NCBI GenBank assembly: GCA_965240325.2
Contig: OZ251240.1
Coordinates: 744,001-808,000 of the forward strand
Length of the DNA: 64,000 bases
DNA from: Rebecca billardiae RCC1528
Lineage: Eukaryota > Haptophyta
Reading direction: 5' to 3'
The notes below the pieces were generated by a model. That model did not search any database. It worked only from the letters and a program-made list of their open reading frames with translations, and was not told the DNA's origin. The translations under genes and the position numbers were made by a program. Within the stretch, counting starts at the first letter, position 1, and every line of letters begins with the position of its first letter. This document shows, piece after piece, positions 16,983-27,888 of the stretch.

Positions 16983-19316
16983 GTGGCGCCTGCGACGCTG
17001 GCTGAAGCGGGCCTGCAAGCAATACGCGCGAGTGGCTCGGCTTCGGCCGACGTCGACGACGGTCGATCCGACGACTCGCGGCCATCATGAATATGATCAT
17101 GCCGGCGTCATGCGAGACTGCGAGTCACTCAGTCAGACGTACGGTCACTGACACATGTCATCACTTGACAGTGACACGCTCGTCGTAACACTACTAACCG
17201 CGCATACTCATTACTCCGATGACGACAGACGATCGGTCCCGCATCATCGGACTTCATCCGTCTGTCTTCATCGGTCAATCGGGATCCGACGACTCGCGGC
17301 CATCATGAATATGATCATGCCGGCGTCATGCGAGACTGCGAGTCACTCAGTCAGACGTACGGTCACTGACACATGTCATCACTTGACAGTGACACGCTCG
17401 TCGTAACACTACTAACCGCGCATACTCATTACTCCGATGACGACAGACGATCGGTCCCGCATCGGTCAATCGGACAATGACAATTCTACTAATCGACTAA
17501 TGCCGAATCAGAATGCTCATGCTGTCCCGAGTAGTATAGTACGGACTACGGCGTACGGAGTACTGTCTACTGACCTCACAGTAACTAACCCGATCGATAC
17601 CCGCTGCTGAGTGAGTCTAGCTGTGACCGAATAATAGCAGTGGCGAATACTGGCGAATGTGGCCTGCGGCTGCGCACTGGCCACTCTGGCGGCGGCACTG
17701 CAGCTGCAGCCTGCACTTCGCTGCCGCGGCACTGACGCGGCGCACGGTCATCTGATGAGCGAGCAGTGACTCAGTCAGATGCGAGTGAGCTGTGAGTGTG
17801 ACCGTAGTTAGTGTGAGTGTGAAGCCTGAAGGTGACTGACGCCAGTGACGAGTCGTGGCCGCGGCGCGCGTCACTTTCACTCACTAACTCACTCCGACTG
17901 TGCTTGGCAATAAGCCTGCCCATCGGCATATATCGTATTTATTACACGGCCTGACCGCTGACGGGCCCGGTGCGGCCCGCAGAATCGGCGAATCGCGGGG
18001 CTTCGGGACGGTGACGGGAGTCGGGGGCGCGGCGTGTAGACTGTAGTGGCCGGGCGGCCGGGTCCGGGCGGGCGCCCGCCCGGCGGCGTGCGCCGCTACT
18101 GCGCAGGGCCCGCGGCGGCGGGCGGACCGGCGCGCCCTGCTGGCTGCCGCTGGCCGCCGGGCCCGGCCGTGGCGGGCCGTGGCGGGCCGTGGTAGTACAA
18201 GTACAACCTGTTACAAACGGTCCGTGGGCGTGCCGATAGCCGGTTATACGTTATACGATCTATTGTCATTAATAGAAGTTGACGACTGTCCCCACGTAGT
18301 GATGAATACAATCTAGTTCAATTAGGTAATAATTGAGTTGTAATAATGGGCCTCGGGACCATCGGCGAGGGCCATCGGCTGCGGCGGCTTGGCCGCCACT
18401 CGCCCATTCCGCGCTGCCGAGGCCGTGCACGAGCCTGCGGGTGTGCGGGACAGCATGGCGCATATTGCGACGATGAAATGTGCACCTGCTGGAGGTAGTC
18501 GACTACAACAGGCTAAAGTCGTAAGCGAGATGAGGACGATCGCGCAAACCAATTCAATTGAGATGAGGACGCCTCTGTGCGGCGAGGAGCGTGCACTGTA
18601 CAACACTCCTCGGCTTCGACAGCGATGTAAACGCCGGGTGCGCAGGATGCCGAGGTAAAAGGAGCGCGCTCTTCCAGCGACGACTGAGCGCTTCCACATT
18701 CGTCGAATGAGCTCATTGTGGCAGCGCGGGCCCACGGTCACGGCGCACCAGCCTGCCGACACGGCTCACGGCACCCGTCGCGGTGCCCCACGCCCATTCG
18801 CGCCATGTTGTGTCAGAGTGCTGGTCCTCGTCGGGGTACTGGCGAGACTCGATCCAGGCGTTGGTGCGCTCCCATGCAGCTTGTTCGATGGACACGATGC
18901 GGTCCAGCGTGGACGGCGCGGGACGCTTCATTGGCGAGGCCGGCATGGTTCGGCTCGTGCGCAGGGGCGTTGGGAAGTTGGGCCGGTGCAGCAAAGACGC
19001 CGCCGTTTTCTGACCGGCGCCGCGGCTCCGCTCCGTTACACCTCCGCGGAAGTTTCAGCGCCTTTCCTTGTACAGTATCGACCCTCCGCGGCGCTCGCGA
19101 GCGAACAACTACGAAGCCGAACCTTCTGAACTGGCGCGCTTTTTTCCATCGTGCGCTCCGCTGCTTTTCCTGTCGGTGTGGTGCAATAATAACTTTTGGA
19201 GGCGCAAGCCGGCAAGCGCCACGATGACAAATTTTAGTCTAGCGAGCGCTCTTCTCATTGTCATGTGTTCACGGGTCTCGCGCACGCCACCGACGTCGCA
19301 TCATACCATATCCTCA
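16983..19316. other. gene-poor 2.3-kb region
   Basis: Between the coiled-coil gene and the end of the phosphatase gene. It holds the 218-bp-period duplication described separately, TCACTCAC-type simple sequence (17560-17900), a GC-rich block of short GGCCGGGC words (18040-18190), and AT-rich islets at 17925-17945 and 18300-18350. A 77-residue open frame at 18713-18946 (minus) was considered and not accepted. Confidence 0.55.
17065..17463. repeat. tandem duplication, period 218 bp
   Basis: The 181-bp block 17065-17245 recurs at 17283-17463 with no difference that I could see. The first copy is followed by about 37 bp ending CATCGGTCAATCGG; the second copy jumps straight to CATCGGTCAATCGG, as if a short segment were lost between CATCGG words. 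Confidence 0.9.
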
Positions 19317-20384
19317 TCAGCGCGGGCTCGTCCGCTCGGCGCCACTCGCGCGCAGATGCAGCAGCTCGGCAAAGGCGCCCACGACGTGCGTCGGCCGAAC
19401 GGCCGGCGGCGCGGCGGCGAGCTCGTCGGCGCTCGTGCACCCGCTCAGACAGAGCACGCTGTCGAAGCCCGCGTTGTGCGCGAGCGCGATGTCCGTGTCG
19501 AGCCGATCGCCGACGATGCACGTGCGATCCGCGGACAGCCCGTACTCGCGCAGCAGCAGCCGCGCGATCGAGGGCGCGGGCTTGCCCACCGCGACCGGCT
19601 CGCGTCCACTCGCCGTGCTGATGGCGCTCACCATCGAGCCCGCGCCCGGGTACCGCCTGCCGCCGGCGATCAGGTCGAACGGGTCGAGGTTGGTCGCGAC
19701 GAAGGCGCAGCGCGGGTCAGTGAGATACAGCGTCGCGAGCGCGAGCGTGCGGAACGAGAAGGACAGGTCCTGCCCGACGACGACCGCGCCGACCGCCAGC
19801 TCGTGCCGCGCTGCCGCCAGCTCCGCCTCCGCGAGGGCGGCCGGGGGCATGTGCGACGTCGAGGATGGCTCGGCGGTGGCGGTGTGCGTGTCATGGACCT
19901 CGAGGCCGACACCACGAAGCTCCTCCTTCAGCCCATCCTCGCCCACGACGAACACCGCCTCGCACGCGGGCAGCTCCGCACGCACGTACTGCGCAGCCGC
20001 TGAGCCCGACGTCGAGATGTCACTCGCATCGACGCGCGCGCCGAGAGCGGCGAACTTATCCGCGTACGCGCGGCGCGATTTGCCAGAGTTGTTGGTGACG
20101 AATACGAGACGCTTTCCTCGCGCGCGCAGTGCGTCGATCGCCGCGAGCGAGCCGTCGATGGGCTCGGCGCCGTGCCACAGCACGCCGTCACAGTCGACGA
20201 GAAACGCATCGTACGCATCGATGACAAGGTCGGAATCCGCCTCGGCGAGAGCGGCGAGCGCGGTGCGAGCTCGTCTGCGCAACGGCTGGCCTAAGTGGCG
20301 CGCCACGGGAGCGCTGTGCGACGGATGGCCCGCGGCGTGAGCGACTGCGGCGGTGGCAAGCGTGCTCACGGACAGAAGCATCAT
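19317..20384 (-). CDS. phosphoglycolate phosphatase-type HAD hydrolase, probably plastid
   Basis: 355 residues from the ATG at 20384. The HAD class IIA signature is complete: DCDGVLW with D64 and D66, VFVTNNSGKS with T97, K268 in VGKPAPS, and GDRLDTD with D293 and D297. The cap region and length fit the PGP/4-nitrophenylphosphatase family, which hydrolyses 2-phosphoglycolate made by Rubisco oxygenation. The N-terminal 45 residues begin with a hydrophobic Ala/Leu/Ser stretch followed by a basic one (PLRRRARTALAAL), consistent with plastid targeting, which favours the photorespiratory role. Pyridoxal phosphatase is the alternative within the same family. Its start codon is only 38 bp from that of the divergent Sel1-MYND gene. 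Confidence 0.88.
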   Translation of the reverse strand: MMLLSVSTLATAAVAHAAGHPSHSAPVARHLGQPLRRRARTALAALAEADSDLVIDAYDAFLVDCDGVLWHGAEPIDGSLAAIDALRARGKRLVFVTNNSGKSRRAYADKFAALGARVDASDISTSGSAAAQYVRAELPACEAVFVVGEDGLKEELRGVGLEVHDTHTATAEPSSTSHMPPAALAEAELAAARHELAVGAVVVGQDLSFSFRTLALATLYLTDPRCAFVATNLDPFDLIAGGRRYPGAGSMVSAISTASGREPVAVGKPAPSIARLLLREYGLSADRTCIVGDRLDTDIALAHNAGFDSVLCLSGCTSADELAAAPPAVRPTHVVGAFAELLHLRASGAERTSPR

Positions 20385-20422
20385 CGTCGCCTCCAGCGAT
20401 CGTCCCGGCATGGAGGTCTGCA

Positions 20423-21406
20423 ATGGCGGCGAACGCTTCCGCGGCGGTCGGGCTCCTCCGGCGCAAGTCGGGGCGCGGCGACGCGCGTGCGACATTCCTT
20501 CTGGCGCTGCGGGCTGAGGAGGGCGACGGCACTGCGCAGGACGAGCGCGAAGCCTTTCGCCTGTACACCCTCGCCGCGGAGCGCGGCTTTGCCGATGCGC
20601 AGGGGAGAATGGGCGACATCTGCGTGGCAGCCATGCTTGGTCAGCCCGTGGACTTCGAGGCAGCCGCGCGCTGGTACCGCCTGGCGGCCGAGCAGGGCCA
20701 CGCGGACGCGCAGTACAAGCTGGGCTTGTGCTACGCAGAACGCAAAGGTGTGCAGCAGGATTGGGCCGAGGCACTGCGCTGGTACCGGCTGGCGGCCGAG
20801 CAGGGCAGCGCTGCGGCGCAGTACAGTTTGGGCTGGTGCCACGCGCAAGGCGAGGGTGTGCAGCAGGATATCCGCGAGGCGGTGCGCTGGTACCGGCTGG
20901 CGGCCGAGCAGGGCAATGCTAAAGCGCAGCACAATTTGAGCTTGTGCTACGGGCAAGGCGAGGGTGTGCAGCAGGATGTCCGCGAGGCGGTGCGCTGGTG
21001 CCGGCTGGCTGCTGCTGGCGGGTGCGCACATGCACACATCACGCTGGGAGGGATCACCCTGCAGGGTGAGGGAGCGGAGCGTGACGTGGAGGAGGGCGCA
21101 AGGCTGCTGCGCCGTGCCCAAGAGCTCGATCCCAACCTCCGAGATATAGCGTGCGATGCACTGGCTGCGGCAGCTGGAGAGCGTGAGGTGGTCACCCAGT
21201 GCTGCATCACCTGCGGACGCACGGGTCGTGGTCTGAAGAAGTGCGAGCGGTGCCACGTGGCTGTCTTCTGCTCGCGTGAGCACCTGCGCAGCTCGTGGAA
21301 GGTGCACAAGCCCCACTGCAATGCGTGGTGCGCACAGGCAGCTGGCCGTGAAGCCTCTGCGCCCTCTCACTCTGCCGCCGCTGCGGAGGTTGCGCCGGCT
21401 GTCTGA
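20423..21406 (+). CDS. Sel1-repeat protein with C-terminal MYND zinc finger
   Basis: 327 residues. About six Sel1-like repeats, e.g. ARWYRLAAEQGHADAQYKLG, span residues 48-230, each with the AAEQGxAxAQxxLGxCY core. A MYND finger follows at about 260-298: CITCGRTGRGLKKCERC, then VAVFCSREHLRSSW and HKPHC, with all zinc ligands present. Sel1 repeats form alpha-solenoids for protein binding and MYND fingers bind proline-rich peptides, so this is an adaptor protein of unknown pathway. The N-terminus (LLRRKSGRGDARATFLL) is nearly identical to that of the paralogue at 35104-36582. Confidence 0.88.
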   Translation: MAANASAAVGLLRRKSGRGDARATFLLALRAEEGDGTAQDEREAFRLYTLAAERGFADAQGRMGDICVAAMLGQPVDFEAAARWYRLAAEQGHADAQYKLGLCYAERKGVQQDWAEALRWYRLAAEQGSAAAQYSLGWCHAQGEGVQQDIREAVRWYRLAAEQGNAKAQHNLSLCYGQGEGVQQDVREAVRWCRLAAAGGCAHAHITLGGITLQGEGAERDVEEGARLLRRAQELDPNLRDIACDALAAAAGEREVVTQCCITCGRTGRGLKKCERCHVAVFCSREHLRSSWKVHKPHCNAWCAQAAGREASAPSHSAAAAEVAPAV

Positions 21407-22341
21407 ACTGATGATTGAGACGATTTAGACGAGTACGTAGTCGCGGAGCCAGTTGAGCTACTCGTCTGATAGCGCGGACGACGTGAACTCTTCTAGTAAA
21501 GCGTCCGCCAGTCCGCGGACCGCAGAGTTACAGTATAATGCGGACGAGATTCGTCTGAATCTGAATAATCGACGATAGATCTCCGGGGGCTCCGACGCCC
21601 CGCGCCGCTGGACCGGCCTGAGCCTGAGGCAGCTGTGACCGCCTCATACTAGGCTTATTCAGTTATTGGGACTGGTTCGGACTGCGCCCAACAGCTGATG
21701 ATTCGCGCCAGCCCGGAACTAGCTGAGTGCAGTCAATCACTTATCACGGTCATGACTCATCACGTGTAGCCCGTACAAGTATACACACGTACTATCGTGC
21801 CCGAGTACAATGACGTCAAGACGTGCGGCCTGAAACGGCCGAGCGGGTGAGGGCCACTCGGCCGTACTCTAACTGTAGTTCACAGTTCGGCACGTCCGTG
21901 CCTCTGGACGGGCAAGGTGCTGTGGCGAGGTCGCCAAATCGCGTGGCGTGGTCCCAGAGAAGGCTGCTACCGCCCCTGACCAGCCTGCCAGCCATGCCGG
22001 TCGTTGATCACCCGGCCGTTGACAGGCGCGCACACGCCACGCGTAATCGCATGGCAGCCGTGTCGGCAGCCGTGTCGGACGGCGGTCGCACGACTACCGC
22101 GCAGCCAACATTGATCGTCGGACTCACGATTTGTGGGGTCAGGCAGACCATTGATAGGTCTGCACGCTCGCCTGGCATGTCCCAGAGGTCAACGCAGCCA
22201 TCAGAAGGGTGATCCTGCCCGCTACTTGCCCATCCTTCCCATGCGCAGCCGCCTCACGCGCGCCAGTCCGACACGATGACCTTGATGTACTACTACTAGT
22301 AAACTGTGATAAGTATGGCGGATACTTGACTCGGCCGCGGG
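21407..22341. other. intergenic, no gene seen
   Basis: About 0.9 kb between the Sel1-MYND gene and the foldback element. Mixed composition, no recognisable coding sequence. Confidence 0.5.
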
Positions 22342-22342
22342 G

Positions 22343-23486
22343 GTTCATCCAAGGGTAGTAAGGGTGCGCAACTCCGCTGGCGACAGCCGCGGAGGTCGGT
22401 CGGGCTCTGTTTGCCTCGGCGAGCGGTGCGAGCGGAGCGGAGCGAGTACTATCAGCGGCGGAGGGCGGCGAGGCCGCGCACGGCGTGAGGCGCGACGTCG
22501 GCCGAGTCGGTCCGCAGAGGATGCGCGGCGCTCGGCCCGCTGCGCAGCGGCAGTGCGCCTCACTTTGCCCCGAGCGCCGTCCTCCTCGTCGCCTCCTTCT
22601 CGCCTTGGAGCAGCACGCATGTGCGCGCCGCCACATCGAAGGCGGCACGGGCTCGCTCGGAAGACCGCGCGCGCGTGGCGCGCGACTTGGTCGGCTGCGC
22701 GCGCGCGCTGCCGCGGGGCAAGGTAGTGCCATCGAATGCGCGCGCCGTGCCCGCGCGAGCCTTTGCTCACGGACATCTCATGAGCGTAGTGCTCGCTTGC
22801 CTGCTTGCTCTCACGAATGGTTCGCTGTGCCTCACGCCGGCACTGTTCGGGTCGATCAGCAGGGCGTTGAGGGACATTGGAAAGCCAGGACGAAGGCCAA
22901 GTCTTGTGTATTCCTTCTCAGCACGAATGCAAGTGGAAGCTAAGGCTCCGCATCGATGGTACCAACACTCACGCCGCTGTCTTTTCCAGCTTCACGTCAG
23001 TCGGCAAGTCGGATGCGCAGGCAGCATTCGGCATGCGTGTGAGCTCGCACCCACGTGCGCGTACACGCTCTCGCGCGTGCACGGCGCGCGCATTCGATGG
23101 CGCTACCTTGCCCCGCGGCAGCGCGCGCGCGCAGCCGACCAAGTCGCGCGCCACGCGCGCGCGGTCTTCCGAGCGAGCCCGTGCCGCCTTCAATGTGGCG
23201 GCGCTCACATGCGTGCTGCTCCAAGGCGGGAAGGAGGCGACGAGGAGGACGGCGCTCGGGGCAAAGTGAGGCGCACTGCTGCTGCGCAGCGGGCCGAGCG
23301 CCGCGCATCCTCTGCGGACCGACTCGGCCGACGTCGCGCCTCACGCCGTGCGCGGCCTCGCCGCCCTCCGCCGCTGATAGTACTCGCTCCGCTCCGCTCG
23401 CACCGCTCGCCGAGGCAAACAGAGCCCGACCGACCTCCGCGGCTGTCGCCAGCGGAGTTGCGCACCCTTACTACCCTTGGTTCATC
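22343..23486. mobile_element. foldback DNA element with 411-bp terminal inverted repeats
   Basis: Arms 22349-22759 and 23070-23480 are reverse complements over 411 bp with only a few mismatches and no gaps (paired positions sum to 45829 at both ends). The ends read CAAGGGTAGTAAGG and, inverted, CCTTACTACCCTTG. The 7-bp direct repeat GTTCATC flanks the element (22343-22349 and 23480-23486; 8 bp GGTTCATC if the shared G is counted), as expected of a target-site duplication. The 310-bp centre (22760-23069) encodes no intact transposase. One frame has a short C-x-W-K-L-R-L-R stretch reminiscent of FAR1/MULE zinc domains, which is weak. Long arms plus a 7-9 bp duplication fit a non-autonomous Mutator-like or foldback element. 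Confidence 0.85.
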
Positions 23487-23880
23487 AGCGATACCATAAT
23501 GAAGTAGCTCACTCGGTATGGCGGAAGCGGCTAATCATTGCATCAGATTCCCGCGCTTTGCAGCGTAATCAGTCGTCGGCGCCTTTCCCGACGGCGAACA
23601 CGCCAAACGGGCCGGCCCGAGGCGCGCGCGCAGAGAAGAAAAAGTTCGAAGGCCTGCAACCGGAAGGCGCGACGACGCGGTCATCTGCACCCGGGATATC
23701 CACGCCCACGCGGCTGCCAGCCGAGAAGAAAAGAAGGCCCGACACTCCTTCGGCACCCTCCTGGGAGAATATCCACCAAAACGTGGGCGCGCGGCGTGCG
23801 GCGTGCCGTCACCGCCCTGCGCACTGCGCGCGGAGACTCCAAGTGCCAAGTTCTCGCAGCAGCTCGGCGCCACCACCCCC
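23487..23880. other. upstream region of the ZIP transporter gene
   Basis: About 390 bp between the foldback element and the ZIP start codon. No feature recognised; the element sits within 400 bp of the gene and could affect its promoter. Confidence 0.45.
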
Positions 23881-24399
23881 ATGTTCGCGCGCCGCCTCTC
23901 GCCCACGGCGCTCGCCGCCGCCGCGCTGTGCGTGATCATCGCGCTCCACGTCGCGGCGGCCGAGGAGGAGGACCACCACGACGAGCACGAGCACCACGCC
24001 TCCGAGGAGGACCACCACGACGAGGGCGGCCACGACGCGTGGGCACCCGCGCTCGGCGGCGCGGCGGTCGTGTCGCTCACCAACTTGATCGGCCTGCTCG
24101 TACTCGCGGCGACGTCGGTGCGCGTGGCAAACCTGCAGACTGAGCTCGCCGCGATGCTCTCCTCCGCCTTCGCCGCCGGCGTCCTCGTCTGCGCCGCGCT
24201 GCTGCTCGTCCTGCCTGAGGCGCTCAAGCTGGCCGACGCCGACGCACACGCTGACGCCGAGCACGGCGCGCACGGCGACGAGCACGGCGCGCACGAGGAG
24301 GGCGAGAACGCGTGGCAGGTGGGGCTGTGCGCGATGGCCGGCATGTTCGTCCTCATGGTCATCGACGTCGCCATCCGCCACATGGGCCCGGCCGACGCG

Positions 24400-24431
<32 letters not shown>

Positions 24432-25011
24432 GAAGGCCGCCGCCGGAGACGAGGTGTCGGGCGCGCCGCCGGCGAAGGTGCAGCCGCCGCAGCCGGCGGA
24501 CGCGCAGGTCGCCGTTCCGCACAACACCTCCGCCATCGCCGCGGCCGTCTTCTTCGGCGACGCCTTCCACAACCTCGCCGACGGCATCTTCATCGGCTCT
24601 GCCTTCCTCTTGTGCCCTTCGATGGGCTGGACGGTCGTGCTCGGCACGGTGGCGCACGAGCTGCCGCAGGAGCTCTCGGACTACCTCGTGCTCACGCAGA
24701 GCGCGCGGCTGTCCGCGCGGAGCGCGCTGGCGCTCAACTTCCTCTCCGGCCTCACCGTCTTCCTCGGCGTCGTCCTCGTCCTCGCCCTCGACCTCTCGCA
24801 GCACATGGTGGGCCTGCTGCTGGGTATGGGCGCGGGCGTGTACTTGTACATTGCGCTCGCTGAGTGCCTGCCCGCCGCGTTCAGAGGGGCGGCGCCCACG
24901 CGCGAGCGGCTGTTTGCCACCGGGCTTTTCGCGCTGGGCGCGACGCTCATCGGCCTCGTGCTGCTCTCGCACGTGCACTGCGACGCGCACGGCGCGCACG
25001 ACGAGAACTGA
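23881..25011 (+). CDS. ZIP-family (LIV-1-like) divalent metal transporter
   Basis: 376 residues from ATG 23881. A cleavable signal peptide (about 1-21) precedes a His/Asp/Glu-rich segment (EEEDHHDEHEHHASEEDHHD) typical of metal-binding ZIP ectodomains. A second His-rich loop (DADAHADAEHGAHGDEHGAH) lies between helices. The transport signature is clear: HNLADGIFIG with H230 in TM4 and HELPQELSDY with H259 and E264 in TM5, the HELPxE form of the LIV-1 subfamily. Substrate is probably Zn2+, possibly Fe or Mn, moved toward the cytosol. The linker before TM4 is an Ala/Pro run (about 165-215). No intron. Confidence 0.93.
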
Positions 25012-25679
25012 GGCCGCCGCGCCCGCCAGTTGCGGCCCATGGCGGCCGACGGGCCGCTGGCTCGGCCGTGCCGCCGCGCCGGCGTCGCCGTGCGCGGCGC
25101 GCCTTCGACGCCCGCCCTGGGTAGTATTCCTCGTCCCTCACCGTCGAGCGAGCTGCATGGGTCCCATGCGCGTGCCGTGTCCGCATGCGGCGGGTTACTG
25201 GCCGCGCGCCGGCGCCTTGTTGTCGTCTTATTTCTGATTCTCCAATGGCATTCAGACCATCATCACTGTTATTGACGACATATTAGCTGCTAGCTATAGC
25301 AGTAGATACTTCGTCTGCTAGATATGATACGCGACTCTGCTGCTGTGTCGCTGCGTCTGCGATGACTGCGCACAACATCAGTACTGCGCGCTGTATGATG
25401 ACGATACATACGGCGCCGATCATAATCGGTATATAACGACGCGATTCGCACAGCATCTCCAGCTCGTCCGTGCCAGTGGTGCACGAGCTGTCGTCGCCGC
25501 GGCCGCCGCGGCCGCCGCCGCTCGCCCCTGCGCTGCCACTGCTCGGCTCGGAGCTGCCGCTCGAATCGCCGCCGTCGCCACCGCCACCCACGACTGAGCC
25601 GGTGGCCGTGGACGCACCGGTTCGCGCTCGCGCACACGGCAGGGCCGAGGCGCAGCAGGCAGCGGCGCGCGCAACACGT
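25012..25679. other. spacer, no intact gene seen
   Basis: Region 3' of the ZIP gene. It includes an AT-rich stretch at 25270-25330 and GGCGGCGG-type simple sequence near 25495-25600. No supported coding sequence. Confidence 0.45.
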
Positions 25680-26230
25680 GCGGTGGCCGATCGCGTCGGT
25701 GTTGGCAGGCGCGAGGATGATCTGCTCAGGCACAACCGTGAACTCGAACTCGTTCGGGATGGTCGCGCATTGCCGACGACGATCGATGCGCGCGCCGGGC
25801 GCGTAGTGCGCGCCCGGCTGCAGCTGTGTCCACACGCCGTGCTCGAGGCGCGTGCGCGGCTGCGTAAAGTCGACGCGATCCACGGCCTCGGGGGCGGAGC
25901 AGCCGCAGCGCCTCCACCCGGTGCGCCTCGGGCAGCCCTGCCGTCGCCACGCGCAGCGCAGCCGTCGCGCCGCGCCCCCGTGTGAGCCGAGCACAGCCTG
26001 GCGCGCTCGGCTGGGTCGGCGCAGCGCTTCACCAGCTCGCGCGCGCGGGTTGAGAACATAGGCGTACTTCGCCTGCTGCAGCGCGAGATCAGCCTCCACG
26101 TCCCACGTCGAGTCGTTCTGCATGTAGAAGCGAAGCCGGGCGCGTGCATGGTTCGGAGCACAACGCGCAGGCGCGCGAATGCGCGCTCGGGTGAGTCTGT
26201 GGGCTGGGGAGCGGCAGGCTGCTTGGTACG
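25680..26230 (-). pseudogene. gene remnant split across three frames
   Basis: On the minus strand convincing peptide segments follow each other but jump frame: FARLRVVLRTMHAPGF (about 26180-26125), FYMQNDSTWDVEADLALQQA (about 26130-26060), RARELVKRCADPAERARLC (about 26045-25985), LPEAHRVEALRLLRP (about 25930-25885), then RVDFTQPRTRLEHGVWTQLQ to TIPNEFEFTVVPEQ (about 25890-25730). The first shift lies within one or two bases at GGCTTCGCTTCTAC and the second in a CGCGCGCG run, so introns cannot explain them. Either this is a decaying gene or the assembly has indels in GC dinucleotide runs. I do not recognise the protein family. Confidence 0.5.
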
Positions 26231-26640
26231 CAGCTGCTCATCGCCGCGCGCGGCGCGCGGCGCGCTCTCGCATCCGGCTGCTGCTCTCGGCCCGTGCGCA
26301 GGGGCGTCGCGGGCGTCAGCCCGAGCAGCGGCAGAGGTGGCACGTGTGTGCGCGGCGTCGATGCCGCTGGCGTCGACGTCCATGGCGGTCGACGACGGCT
26401 CCACCTCGCGCGCGCATGGCACCGCGCCGACCGCGTCGATGTCGGATGGGCGTGCGCCCGGTGCGCGGTGCGCCGGGCAGCGCGCCGATCATCGGCGGCC
26501 AGATTAATTAGCGCGTGCTGCGCGCCGGGCCCACTCGCCGCTGCAGCACTTCTCGTCACTCGTGCAGTTTATTTCGGCGAGTCGTGACTTCGCGGTCGCG
26601 TCATGATAAGGACGAGCTCACAGTGCGGACCCGTCTATGA

Positions 26641-27888
26641 TCACAAGACGAGCCGAGCGTCAGACGCATTCCAGCGCGGCCAGGCCTGCTCGTTGCCATC
26701 GTGCAGCTGCGGCCGCGCGCGCGACGAGCCGAAGGCGACGGGGAGGGACTGCCTGCGCCCGACCATGCCCGGATCAGCGGCGCTGGCATCAGGCTGCGCG
26801 CCGCGCCGCCGCTGGTCCCGCGAGGGCGGCCTGCCGGAGGCTCCGCCGACGCGGCCGCCGGCTGGCGCGGCTGCTCGGTGCGCGCCTGCTGCGCTCCGGC
26901 TGTCAGCGGCAGCACCAGCCGCTGCGTCCCGCCGGCGGCTCGCTGGGTGCCGCTCCGGCGGTGGGTGCGGGTGGGCTGGCGGGCGCCGTGCGATGGGTGG
27001 CAGCGGCGTGTCGCCCGGCCGCGCCTCCCGCGGCCCGTTCGCCCTCTTGCCCCGCGCATGCCGCCCGGCGTCGCTCTCGCCACCTCGGAGGTCCTCGCTG
27101 CCACGCGCAGCCGACGAGGCGCCGCCTTCGGCCGCGGCGGGCGGTGGCTGGGTCGGCGGCGAGCGCTGCACTGGGCTCGGCTCGGGTGGCGCGCCCTCGC
27201 CGCGTGCACGCCGCACGGATAGAGCGTCGCCGCCGTCGCCATGCAGCCGCTCGGACGGAGGCAGCAGCGCGCGCGCAGCCATCACGGCCACGCCCGCGCT
27301 CGCAAATCGAGCCGCAAGCCGTTGGGCCTCGTCCGCCTGCTGCGAGCGCACCTCTCGCTGCAGGTCCGCGAGTGTCCTGGCCCGCGCGGGGGGCCTCCGC
27401 GGGGGAGAAGGGTCTGCGTATAGCGTGGCGGCGTGCGCACTGCCCGCCGCTCGCCGCTCGGAGGGCTCTGCGGCGGGCAGGGACGTGCGTGGGCCGGCCG
27501 GGGTCGCGCGCTCGTCCGCGCCTGGGCCCTGCACGATCCAGCCGCAGACCCCGCAGCTCATCGTGCCGGCGAGGCCCGACACCGAGGCGAACTCACACTC
27601 CTGGCTGCAGTTCGGGCACAGGTTGTACGCCACCTCCGTCGGCATTCGCACGGGCCGCCGCTCGCGGGATGCAGTCCGGCGCGGCGCTTTCCCAACGATC
27701 GCTGCCAGCGCCGCCGTGGAGTCCACCGGCGCGACGGGCAGATCGTCAGGCGCCTCGTGATCCGACGAGAGATCGATCCGCGGCTGGAATGGATCGGGCT
27801 GCGCGAGGAGCGCGTCGAAGCGGGAGCGCAGCCCATGTATTTCCGCGGGCCGTTGCGACCCGGGCAGGCCGGGCGAGGTCACCATCAT
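26641..27888 (-). CDS. hypothetical protein with a zinc ribbon
   Basis: 415 residues from the ATG pair at 27888. The only clear element is a zinc ribbon: CPNC (91-94), then CGVCGW (112-116) after a Gly-containing turn, with an extra C98. The preceding segment (FDALLAQPDPFQPRIDL) looks structured. After residue 120 the chain becomes Ala/Arg/Pro-rich with a short helical piece (TLADLQREVRSQQADEAQRL), ending DARLVL. An in-frame ATG upstream (near 27980) would add about 30 residues but lies closer to the divergent RAD16-type gene. Function unknown; zinc ribbons of this form bind nucleic acid or protein. Confidence 0.6.
   Translation of the reverse strand: MMVTSPGLPGSQRPAEIHGLRSRFDALLAQPDPFQPRIDLSSDHEAPDDLPVAPVDSTAALAAIVGKAPRRTASRERRPVRMPTEVAYNLCPNCSQECEFASVSGLAGTMSCGVCGWIVQGPGADERATPAGPRTSLPAAEPSERRAAGSAHAATLYADPSPPRRPPARARTLADLQREVRSQQADEAQRLAARFASAGVAVMAARALLPPSERLHGDGGDALSVRRARGEGAPPEPSPVQRSPPTQPPPAAAEGGASSAARGSEDLRGGESDAGRHARGKRANGPREARPGDTPLPPIARRPPAHPHPPPERHPASRRRDAAAGAAADSRSAAGAHRAAAPAGGRVGGASGRPPSRDQRRRGAQPDASAADPGMVGRRQSLPVAFGSSRARPQLHDGNEQAWPRWNASDARLVL

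Noticed and set aside
17560-17900. Short TCACTCA-type repeats that might suggest a CRISPR array
   Set aside because: No regular spacing or conserved repeat unit, and the sequence is eukaryotic.
18713-18946. 77-residue minus-strand frame with a protein-like stretch (LDRIVSIEQAAWERTNAWIE)
   Set aside because: No homologous motif, no neighbour support and no splice partners found; too short to call.
22349-23480. Apparent pair of homologous proteins encoded on opposite strands
   Set aside because: They are the two arms of the inverted repeat read in the same frame; Arg-rich composition and no motif.
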